Of a stretch of DNA of 51,700 bases, positions 34,427 to 41,173 are shown piece by piece (position 1 is the first letter of the stretch; every line of letters begins with the position of its first letter). A program made the position numbers and the translations under genes. The notes below the pieces were generated by a model. That model searched no databases. It worked only from the letters and a program-made list of their open reading frames with translations, and was not told where the DNA came from. Origin of the DNA: DAOPYE01 sp035352715 (GTDB lineage Bacteria; Acidobacteriota; Holophagae; Holophagales; Holophagaceae); contig DAOPYE010000006.1 of NCBI GenBank assembly GCA_035352715.1, positions 1 to 51,700 on the forward strand. The letters run 5' to 3'.

Positions 34427-34924
34427 GCGGAAGCCAAAGCCCAGGGTGCCCGCCACGTGATCCACCCGCTCGGTGGTGCTGACGCCGGTGCCCTTGTCGC
34501 GGCCCTGCACGGACCAGGCGTAGCCGCCCAGACCCGCCACGACGTAGGGTCCCCACGAAGGCGATTCCTCCGGGCGCAGCATCAACACGCCCTCGATGGA
34601 GACGTGGAAGGCGGAAACCTTGCCTTCGACGCCGGGCCGCCCGGACCATTCGTTGCCGCTCCAGCGATCCCCTCCCACTTCCAGGCGGGCGCGGAAGCCT
34701 TCCTCCAGATCCATTTCCGCCACGAGGCTGGCCCCCAAGCCCGGAAGGCCGAGATCTGATCCGCCCACCACATCGCGCAGCCCCGCCATGGGAATGCTGC
34801 CCCGGAACTGCACGCCCAGCGTGGCAGGCTCGGCCTCCTGGGCGGCCAGGGGACTGGCCAAAGGAGCGGCCGCAAGCGCCACGAGGATGGCTATTTTTGA
34901 CAGCGACTGTCCATATCGACTCAT
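34325..34924 (-). CDS. Small outer-membrane beta-barrel protein
   Basis: A 199-aa OmpX/OmpW-like barrel. A signal peptide (IAILVALAAAPLASPLAAQ) leads into alternating strands: ATLGVQFRGSIPMAGL, GASLVAEMDLEEGFRARLEV, VSAFHVSIEGVLML, GPYVVAGLGGYAW and LGFGFRLSRNLDFELRGLGG. It ends SATYRF, with the terminal Phe recognised by the barrel assembly machinery. The ATG overlaps the kdsC stop by four bases, so translation is coupled. The role is unknown; pairing with an LPS-core gene hints at envelope building. Its 3-prime end overlaps the convergent methyltransferase frame by 102 bases. Confidence 0.85.
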   Translation of the reverse strand: MSRYGQSLSKIAILVALAAAPLASPLAAQEAEPATLGVQFRGSIPMAGLRDVVGGSDLGLPGLGASLVAEMDLEEGFRARLEVGGDRWSGNEWSGRPGVEGKVSAFHVSIEGVLMLRPEESPSWGPYVVAGLGGYAWSVQGRDKGTGVSTTERVDHVAGTLGFGFRLSRNLDFELRGLGGRIDPTLFAAAIQLSATYRF

Positions 34925-35463
34925 GATCTCCCCCGATGCGAAGCCACGATGGCGTCCCAGGCCCCCTGTGCCTTGAGGACGCGCTCGGCGACGGCGCGCA
35001 GGACGCCGTGCCCGCCGTTTTCGGGAACGACCCAATGGCAGGCGGATTTCACCTCTTCGACCGCGTCCTGTGGGCAGCAGGCCAGGCCCACGCGATCCAA
35101 CAGCGACAGATCGGCCAGATCATCCCCGATGTGCGCCACTTCGTGCATCTCCAGGCCGTATTTGGCGCAGAGCTGTTCCAGGATCGGCCCCTTGGCCAGA
35201 CTGCCCGCGAAGCAATCCTCCAGCCCCAGGTGTCGGGCGCGCGCCCAGGTCGAGGGGCTGTCCAGGCCCGAAATGAAGGCTACATGGATGCCCTGGCGCT
35301 TCAGGAAGGTAATGCCCGCGCCATCGCGGACATTGAAGCGCTTCGTGTGCCCCCCCTCGCCGGGGAAATCCAGCTCGCCGTTGGTCAGCACGCCGTCCAC
35401 ATCCGTGCACAGCAGGCGGATCCGCCGGGCGCGGGCATCGAGATCCAGATCGTCAAGGCTCAT
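34921..35463 (-). CDS. kdsC: 3-deoxy-D-manno-octulosonate 8-phosphate phosphatase (KdsC-type HAD)
   Basis: Dephosphorylates Kdo-8-phosphate in LPS core synthesis; soluble homotetramer of the C0 HAD group. The 180-aa protein has the HAD nucleophile loop D21-V-D23-GVLT, then GGHTKRFNVRDGAGITFLKR, motif II FISG, Lys region SLAKGPILEQL and motif III HIGDDLADLSLLDRVGLACC. These match KdsC rather than other HAD enzymes; a related N-acylneuraminate phosphatase is the alternative. It precedes the outer-membrane barrel gene with a four-base overlap. It is divergent from the XPB helicase gene with a promoter for the latter in the gap. Confidence 0.92.
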   Translation of the reverse strand: MSLDDLDLDARARRIRLLCTDVDGVLTNGELDFPGEGGHTKRFNVRDGAGITFLKRQGIHVAFISGLDSPSTWARARHLGLEDCFAGSLAKGPILEQLCAKYGLEMHEVAHIGDDLADLSLLDRVGLACCPQDAVEEVKSACHWVVPENGGHGVLRAVAERVLKAQGAWDAIVASHRGRS

Positions 35464-35519
35464 GAAGGCTCCTGGCTGCAGTTTAGCGAAAGCGGCCTGC
35501 GCGAAGGCAAAACGGCGCG

Positions 35520-35548
35520 TTGACCCCCTCTCGATCCATCACTAACCT
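35520..35548 (+). promoter_or_regulatory. Sigma-70 promoter of the XPB helicase gene
   Basis: TTGACC (35520-35525) and TAACCT (35543-35548) are 17 bases apart, close to consensus. Transcription would begin near 35555, which rules out the longer frame that starts at TTG 35520 and favours a start at TTG 35571. The -35 overlaps that longer frame exactly. Confidence 0.65.
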
Positions 35549-35570
35549 GAAAGGTTTAGGTGGGCCTGCA

Positions 35571-37316
35571 TTGATTGCGATTCGTCCCGAAAATCCCCTC
35601 ATCGTGCAAAGCGATCGAACGCTGTTGCTCGAGGTCGCGCATCCCGCCTTCGAGCAGGTGCGGGATGAACTGGCGCGCTTCGCGGAGCTGGTGAAGAGTC
35701 CCGAACACATCCACACGTACCGCATCACGCCGCTGTCGCTGTGGAACGCTTCCGCCTCCGGTGTGAGCTGCGGGGAGATGGTCGAGACCCTGAACCGCTG
35801 GTCCAAATACCCCGTGCCGCAAAACCTGCTGCAGGAAATCGAGGATCATGGCACGCGCTACGGCCGGCTGCGGCTGGTCCAGAAGGGTGATCGGCTGGCG
35901 TTGGAGATGGATGATCGCGGACTGTTCTGGGAACTGGAGAACCAGAAATCCCTGTTCGGCCTGCTGGCCGAGCCCTACCCGGATGAAAAGGGCATCTTCC
36001 TGGAGACCGGTATGCGCGGCGAAGCCAAGCTGCAGCTCATCCGCCTGGGGCATCCCGTCAAGGACATGGCGGGCTACAAGCCCGGCGATCCACTGGAATT
36101 CAGCCTGCGGCCCCAGCTTCTGAATTCGGGCCGCCCTTTTGGTCTGCGGACCTACCAGAAGGCGGCGGTGGATGTCTTTCACGCGGGCGGCGGCCCCGAG
36201 GGCGGCGCGGGCGTGCTGGTGCTGCCCTGCGGCGCGGGCAAGACCGTCATCGGCATCGGCTGCATGGCGCGGCTGCAGACGCACACGCTGGTGCTCACGA
36301 CCAACGTCACCGCCGTGAAGCAGTGGAAGCAGGAGCTGCTCGACAAGACCTCGCTGACCGCTGATCAGATCGGCCTGTACACGGGCGATACCAAGGAGAT
36401 CAAGCCCGTCACCATCGCCACGTACCAGATTCTGACGTACCGAAAGAGCAAGGGCGCGCCCTTCGAGCACTTCAAGCTGTTCGCGGCCGCCAACTGGGGT
36501 CTGGTGGTCTACGACGAGGTGCACATGCTGCCCGCGCCGGTGTTCCGCGCCGTGGCGGAACTCCAGGCCAAGCGCCGCCTGGGCCTGACGGCCACGCTGG
36601 TGCGCGAGGATGGCCAGGAAGAGGACGTGTTCTCGCTCATCGGTCCCAAGCGCGTGGACGTGCCCTGGAAGACGCTGGAGAAGGACGGCTTCATCGCCAC
36701 CGCCCACTGCCTGGAGATCCGCGTGCCCCTGCCCACGGACGAGCGCATGGAATACGCCGTGGCGGATCAGCGCCTGCGCTTTCGCATCGCATCCGAGAAC
36801 AGCCTGAAACTGGCCGTGGTGGATGAACTGCTGGCGGGCCACCCGAAGGATTCCATCCTCATCATCGGCCAGTATCTGGAACAGCTGCGCATCCTGGGCA
36901 AGCGCCTGAAAGTGCCGGTGCTCACGGGCCAGACGCCCGAAAAGGAGCGCGAGCGACTGTTTCGCGAATTCAAGGAGGGCAAGCTGCGCGTGCTGATCGT
37001 CAGCAAGGTGGCGAACTTCGCCATCGATCTGCCCGATGCCAGCGTGGCCATCCAGGTCAGCGGCACCTTCGGTTCCAGGCAGGAAGAAGCCCAGCGCCTG
37101 GGCCGCATCCTGCGCCCCAAGGACGATCGCAACATCAGCTACTTCTACAGCCTGATCAGCCGCGACACCACCGAGCAGGAATTCGCCCGCAACCGCCAGC
37201 TCTTCCTCACCGAACAGGGCTACCGCTACCTCATCGAGGGCCGCTATTTCGATGAACATGGAAGCTTGAGCGAGCCCACCGTCTGGCGCGGACTGCTGGA
37301 GGAAACGGCGGGATAG
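35571..37316 (+). CDS. Bacterial XPB-type DNA repair helicase (superfamily 2)
   Basis: ATP-dependent 3-prime to 5-prime DNA helicase related to eukaryotic XPB/ERCC3. The chosen TTG start at 35571 has AGGTGGG six bases upstream and lies just after a promoter, giving 581 aa. The N-terminal damage-recognition-like domain (about residues 1-185) precedes motif I PCGAGKTVIG (Lys224), motif Ia TTNVTAVKQW, motif II DEVH (315-318), motif III GLTATLVREDG, the RED segment and the thumb-like region, then motif V KVANFAIDLP and motif VI QRLGRILRPK. Bacterial XPB often pairs with a nuclease such as Bax1, but none lies beside it here. It is cytosolic, with a probable role in repair or transcription-coupled processes. 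Confidence 0.93.
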   Translation: MIAIRPENPLIVQSDRTLLLEVAHPAFEQVRDELARFAELVKSPEHIHTYRITPLSLWNASASGVSCGEMVETLNRWSKYPVPQNLLQEIEDHGTRYGRLRLVQKGDRLALEMDDRGLFWELENQKSLFGLLAEPYPDEKGIFLETGMRGEAKLQLIRLGHPVKDMAGYKPGDPLEFSLRPQLLNSGRPFGLRTYQKAAVDVFHAGGGPEGGAGVLVLPCGAGKTVIGIGCMARLQTHTLVLTTNVTAVKQWKQELLDKTSLTADQIGLYTGDTKEIKPVTIATYQILTYRKSKGAPFEHFKLFAAANWGLVVYDEVHMLPAPVFRAVAELQAKRRLGLTATLVREDGQEEDVFSLIGPKRVDVPWKTLEKDGFIATAHCLEIRVPLPTDERMEYAVADQRLRFRIASENSLKLAVVDELLAGHPKDSILIIGQYLEQLRILGKRLKVPVLTGQTPEKERERLFREFKEGKLRVLIVSKVANFAIDLPDASVAIQVSGTFGSRQEEAQRLGRILRPKDDRNISYFYSLISRDTTEQEFARNRQLFLTEQGYRYLIEGRYFDEHGSLSEPTVWRGLLEETAG

Positions 37317-37351
37317 GGGATTACCTGGAGGGCCTGCCCGACCCATACTTC

Positions 37352-37370
37352 GGGGACCTTCGAGGTTCCC
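37352..37370 (+). promoter_or_regulatory. Hairpin covering the ribosome site of the next gene
   Basis: GGGGACC-TTCGA-GGTTCCC forms seven pairs (one G-U) ending at the base before the ATG at 37371. The GAGG Shine-Dalgarno lies half in the loop and half in the stem, so the hairpin could limit translation and melt with temperature. This is inference from sequence only. Confidence 0.35.
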
Positions 37371-37760
37371 ATGTCCCATATCCTTCCGATCACGCTGAGC
37401 CTGGCCGTGGTGGTCTTGACGGTCTTCCTGGTGCTGCTGCTCATCCAGGCGCGTCGCACCGCCGCGGCTGTCGAGCGCTTGGCGGAGAGCGCCGTGCGGG
37501 ATCTGCACCAGGTTTCCACGGATATTCATGAGGTCCGGATGCGCATGGACGAGGTGGCGGATCTCGCCAAGGTCACCTTTGAACTGCCTTCGGCGCTGAC
37601 CCAGGTGGTGTCCGGGATCGTCCGGGGCATGCCCGCTTTTTTCCAGCGTCCTCGCCCGGCCGGGAATATTTTCCAGACGCTCCTGACAGGGCTTCGGACA
37701 GTCCTACATTTGTTCGGTACCTCGAACCCCGCCCCTTCCAAGGAGGCATCCCATGAGTGA
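37371..37760 (+). CDS. Single-pass membrane protein with coiled coil (DUF948-like), 129 aa
   Basis: A small membrane protein with an N-terminal helix (ITLSLAVVVLTVFLVLLLIQ), then a heptad-rich helical region (AAAVERLAESAVRDLHQVST and EVRMRMDEVADLAKVTFELP), as in DUF948/YtxG-type proteins. Its stop overlaps the next gene by eight bases, and that gene is YtxH-like, the same pairing as the ytxG-ytxH general stress genes of Bacillus. A shared stress or envelope role is inferred. The start follows the putative hairpin. Confidence 0.75.
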   Translation: MSHILPITLSLAVVVLTVFLVLLLIQARRTAAAVERLAESAVRDLHQVSTDIHEVRMRMDEVADLAKVTFELPSALTQVVSGIVRGMPAFFQRPRPAGNIFQTLLTGLRTVLHLFGTSNPAPSKEASHE

Positions 37761-37950
37761 AGCGCGTGGATCCATCGGTACATCTCTCCTGATCTTCCTG
37801 GCTGGGGCCGCGGTGGGAGCCGCGGTTGTGGCCCTGACCACGCCCAAGACGGGGCCGGAACTGCGCGGTGATCTCAACGCCTTCGGCCATCGCGTGAAGG
37901 ACCGGATCGCCCGCATGAGGCACCCCGAGGAGGAGAAAGCGGAAGCCTGA
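37753..37950 (+). CDS. YtxH-like small membrane protein, 65 aa
   Basis: A short protein with a glycine/alanine-rich membrane helix (LLIFLAGAAVGAAVVALTTP) followed directly by KTGPELRGDL, which is the YtxH signature (helix, then TPKSGKELR-like), and a basic amphipathic tail. GGAGG before the ATG at 37753 lies inside the upstream gene, and the two overlap by eight bases. The function of YtxH proteins is unsettled; several are stress-induced. Confidence 0.82.
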   Translation: MSEARGSIGTSLLIFLAGAAVGAAVVALTTPKTGPELRGDLNAFGHRVKDRIARMRHPEEEKAEA

Positions 37951-38074
37951 GAACCTCAAGGCTTCATGGCGTTTCCCCAGAGCGGATTTCGACTTCTCCA
38001 GTGTTGCTTCCCTGCCAGTGGTGTGAACTGCGAGGCTGGAAAGGCTGGCTGATGGGGGCACAGAGAATCGATTG

Positions 38075-38122
38075 ACCACCAAGAACCCCAAGGCTTGTTG
38101 TGCCGATGGGGTTCCTGGTGGT
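38075..38122. other. Large hairpin in the gap after the YtxH-like gene
   Basis: ACCACCA-A-GAACCCCA, a 16-base loop, and TGGGGTTC-C-TGGTGGT: fifteen pairs with one A/C mismatch. On the plus strand a TTGGTTTTTTGGG tract follows about 30 bases later, too far for a simple terminator. It occupies the middle of a 279-base gap that otherwise shows nothing, and marks the step into AT-rich DNA. It may be a terminator for the preceding pair or an RNA element. Confidence 0.5.
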
Positions 38123-38229
38123 GGAACGATGTCTCTTAGTCGCTTTGGGTTGGTTTTTTGGGAGATTGATCCGATCCTGCCTTTCGGCCGAGGAAAAGCC
38201 GGTAAGCAACCATTTGCGATCACTGAGGC

Positions 38230-40149
38230 TTACTTAACCGTAATCTTCTGAATCGTGGTGTAGCGACTATCGACTGCAGAAGTAACCCGCACTTCGTAAT
38301 CACCAGGCTTATCAGTGGTAAAGAGTCCAGTCGAATCGATAGTAGCAACAGCGTCCTTAGGTGTCGATTCGATTCCCCAGGTTACGTTCTTATTATCGAA
38401 CCAGAAGACCGCGACTTCCAACTGGGCAGGATTATTACTGGTGACAACCAACGGAACCGAAACCAGAAGAACATCTTCGGCGCGAACCAAGTTCATCGGA
38501 ACCTTACCCCACTTGGTATCATCCGTGGTGGACGTTGCGGTGATCCAATCCTTGTTGATGGCGAAACTCCAGGGAGCGGTATAAAGGCCAGTGGAATCGA
38601 TCGAACCCTGTTCCGCGGTCCAATTCACCACACCCTTTGCGTATTCAACCTGGAACTGATAGCTAGCACCTGCAGGAATTCGCGTCTTATCGTAAACCAC
38701 GTAGACGTTTGCTTCTGGCTCAAAGATCTCGGAATCCTGAACATTCGACTCGGCACCAATAAGGAGGATTCGTCCGGTTGGAAGCTGAGCGCAAACGAAG
38801 TTCTGTCGCTTTCCAAGCATCTTTCCGGTGTAACCAGCGGTGTTCGTCTTTGGATCAAAGATCATTTGAGTGTTACTATTAAAATCCTCACTGTTGGCGG
38901 GAGGCGCACCACCCAGCAAAAGGATTCGTCCATTCGGAAGCATTACCGGAGTCTGGCGATTCATAGGTTCCGGAAGTTCTGCAACCTTACTAATCTTACC
39001 ACTAAGCGTATCGTAGGCAAGAATATCCGATGTAGTTGTGGCATTTCCAAGGTTACCCGTTCCGGTGCCACCAAAAAGATAAATCAGCTTGTTACTCGAA
39101 TTGTAAAAGAGTCTCTTACCCGTGCCAAAGGTATAAGTCGCAACAGTTGTCTTAGTGTAGGATTGAATATCGAACCGAATGAGACTTCCATAATCGTGTG
39201 AACCATAGCGATAATAGATGTAACGATCACCATCAAAAACGGCCTCGTTTCCCTTATCACCGCCTTGAATCGAAAAAGGCGGCTTAACCAACTTTCCCGT
39301 TGCTGGGTCGAAAGAAAAGATGAAGCTATAACTCGTATCCGTGCAGAAAACCAAAATTTCGTGCTCATTCAAGATCCAACTCGAAGGCGTATTCATACCA
39401 ATTTCGGAAGTATTCATATCGTCAACTTCCACCTTATCCATACAACCGCCGTAGGACTTGGCTCCGGTAAATTCAAGGGCAGGACCACTAGAGAGCGTTT
39501 CGGTTTCCAGATCCAAAACCATGGTGGAATTAAAAGCGGCTTCCTTTTCCGCCAAGGTATAGGCATTCCACGCAGAATACTTACGATCCAAGGGTCCACC
39601 ATAGAAATAAACCTTGTTCCCAATAAGAGAGCTAAACATATAGGGACGATCCATGAGTGGAAGATTGGTTTCATAGAACATTTCGTTCACGGGATTGAAA
39701 AGTTCGATGCTTTCTCCAACTTGAAACCATTTTCCATCTCGGTTTTGCTCGATAAACCAATCACAAGGTCGACCATTTGCGATCAAAACCCATCCATTGG
39801 GAAGGGTAATTCCATTACCACTTGCTCGCTCGGAGTGGTGCGGCCTAACCGTTGGATTGTGGGCACCCAGGAAAGAAGCTGGAGGGTTCGTCACGGAGGC
39901 AACTGAAGCGGAAGGGGTTGCCAAAGGAGTTCCAAGGGTTCGCATCAGAGCGGAAGCGCTGGGATTGAAAACCGTGGCATTCAGGCGAAACTTTCCAGGA
40001 AAAACCACGGCCGAAGGGTTTGTAGTCGGCGTGGTAGTCGGCGTGGTGACAGGCGTAGTAGTCGTTGTGGTATCGGATGAGCTGCTACCACCACCGCCAC
40101 CGCAGGCCAGAAGGGTGAGAAGCGAAGAAAGAACCAAAAGCCGTTTCAT
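38230..40149 (-). CDS. Kelch-like propeller lipoprotein in AT-rich DNA
   Basis: A 639-aa lipoprotein. The signal ends in LLTLLAC with the lipid Cys16, followed by a Gly/Ser/Thr/Pro linker (GGGGGSSSS then Thr-Pro repeats) that would hold the domain off the membrane. The body has kelch-type blades (GNKVYFYGGPLDRK, KLIYLFGGTGTGN, PNGRILLLGGAPPANSEDFN, PTGRILLIGAESNVQDSEIF). The C-terminus has two Ig-like parts, each with IDSTGLYT/IDSTGLFT. AGGAG six bases upstream fixes the start. Base composition drops to about 45% GC (27 of 60 bases at 39001-39060), unlike the flanks, which suggests recent acquisition. Probably surface binding; no enzyme motif is visible. Confidence 0.88.
   Translation of the reverse strand: MKRLLVLSSLLTLLACGGGGGSSSSDTTTTTTPVTTPTTTPTTNPSAVVFPGKFRLNATVFNPSASALMRTLGTPLATPSASVASVTNPPASFLGAHNPTVRPHHSERASGNGITLPNGWVLIANGRPCDWFIEQNRDGKWFQVGESIELFNPVNEMFYETNLPLMDRPYMFSSLIGNKVYFYGGPLDRKYSAWNAYTLAEKEAAFNSTMVLDLETETLSSGPALEFTGAKSYGGCMDKVEVDDMNTSEIGMNTPSSWILNEHEILVFCTDTSYSFIFSFDPATGKLVKPPFSIQGGDKGNEAVFDGDRYIYYRYGSHDYGSLIRFDIQSYTKTTVATYTFGTGKRLFYNSSNKLIYLFGGTGTGNLGNATTTSDILAYDTLSGKISKVAELPEPMNRQTPVMLPNGRILLLGGAPPANSEDFNSNTQMIFDPKTNTAGYTGKMLGKRQNFVCAQLPTGRILLIGAESNVQDSEIFEPEANVYVVYDKTRIPAGASYQFQVEYAKGVVNWTAEQGSIDSTGLYTAPWSFAINKDWITATSTTDDTKWGKVPMNLVRAEDVLLVSVPLVVTSNNPAQLEVAVFWFDNKNVTWGIESTPKDAVATIDSTGLFTTDKPGDYEVRVTSAVDSRYTTIQKITVK
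40022..40069. repeat. 12-bp tandem repeat, four units, inside the lipoprotein linker
   Basis: Units GTAGTCGGCGTG (40022), GTAGTCGGCGTG (40034), GTGACAGGCGTA (40046) and GTAGTCGTTGTG (40058). On the minus strand each encodes four Thr/Pro/Val residues of the linker after the lipidated Cys. Because 12 is a multiple of three, copy-number change would lengthen or shorten the linker without breaking the frame. Confidence 0.8.
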
Positions 40150-40295
40150 GTTTTGCTCCTGTTCGATGGCTTTTTATTCCGTGCTGCATGTGTTTTTAAT
40201 GGGTGTGCCAGTGAGGGAATGGGACGATCCGTGTGTTGCTTGTAAATGTGAATAAAAAGAATCTATTTGTATTGTGAATTAAGTATATTTGAACC

Positions 40296-40901
40296 CTAGC
40301 GCCCCTGGTGCGCAGGTTCCTTCTGGGGATGGGGCTGGGTAGATACAAAAATATAAAGCTTGGCTTTATAGGTCACACCATTGGGGTGCCAAAGGTCAAT
40401 GGTGGCTTCGTTGGCGAAACCGCGCTGCTCAAGCTCCGCAACGATGGTTTCAGTCGATTTGTGGCCTTCCGACAAGAAAAAGACCACGGCTGCGGTCTCC
40501 AGGTCCCATGGTGTTTGGGCGAAAACGGCCAGCTTGCTCTGGTCTTCATCGATGGCGCCCAGCACTTGGCGGTAGTGCCCACTCCCTTCCCCCGCATCGG
40601 AGATGAATTTGAATTCCACAGCCAGGGCGGGCCGGTCGGCTTGGTCCTTGAGGTGAACCTGGAAATCGGGACGTTGACAGCCTTCTCCCCAGCGAAAAAC
40701 GCTATCGACCAGCAATCGGGCGTCGGGTGCGTGGCTCTCCATCTGCTGGCGGAGGTATCCCCCCACCAGGGTGTACAAGCCCACTTCGCTGACGCCACCG
40801 CAAGCGGTGGCGACGTAGACGGCCCGCTGAACGGGGCCGGGTTGGGTTGCTTCCTGTGCAAAGGCGCCCAGGGCTGCCTGCAGCAGTTGGTGGTAGGTCA
40901 T
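40296..40901 (-). CDS. Hypothetical protein, possible PD-(D/E)XK-like fold, 201 aa
   Basis: I do not recognise the family. AAGGA eight bases upstream supports ATG 40901 over a longer frame. The soluble product has an N-terminal helical part (MTYHQLLQAALGAFAQEA), then RPDFQVHLKDQADRPALAVEFKFISD, which has the D...ExK spacing of restriction-like nuclease folds (Asp in RPDFQV, E-F-K in VEFKF). It ends with a region of alternating strands and helices. The nuclease reading is weak because no third motif is clear. It lies upstream of the AT-rich lipoprotein gene in the same direction, 146 bases away, at an intermediate GC content, so they may have arrived together. Confidence 0.65.
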   Translation of the reverse strand: MTYHQLLQAALGAFAQEATQPGPVQRAVYVATACGGVSEVGLYTLVGGYLRQQMESHAPDARLLVDSVFRWGEGCQRPDFQVHLKDQADRPALAVEFKFISDAGEGSGHYRQVLGAIDEDQSKLAVFAQTPWDLETAAVVFFLSEGHKSTETIVAELEQRGFANEATIDLWHPNGVTYKAKLYIFVSTQPHPQKEPAHQGR

Positions 40902-41013
40902 GGCGGGGTTCCTTGTAGCGGTGTGGTGGTGGCAGTCCGGGGACACGAAGAACCAACCCACCGCGCTCGTGAAGAGGTAGGCGCTGGGCTCAGGGAGTTG
41001 GCTATGTTTTTAT

Positions 41014-41026
41014 ACGAACAATTCGT
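41014..41026. promoter_or_regulatory. Small palindrome in the divergent gap before the TonB receptor
   Basis: ACGAA-CAA-TTCGT, a perfect dyad beside an AT-rich stretch (TTTTTATA and AAAAACTTTAAT), lies in the 272-base gap between the hypothetical gene at 40901 and the receptor gene. It is a plausible operator at the minus-strand promoter. I see no other clear element in this gap apart from the block shared with the kinase gene. Confidence 0.3.
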
Positions 41027-41173
41027 GCAAAAACTTTAATCTTTTTTCGGCGGGCTGCCGGGGGCATCTCATCCCGGCCAACCCACAGGCAAACCTGGGG
41101 TGATCCAATAGGATCGTCCCTGCCCCTCGCCTGGCCATGCGCATACGCACTTATTGAAGAAATGACGTGATCT

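Noticed and set aside
37951..38229. A coding gene in the gap between the YtxH-like and lipoprotein genes
   Set aside because: Open frames here are short, lack ribosome sites and run through the hairpin.
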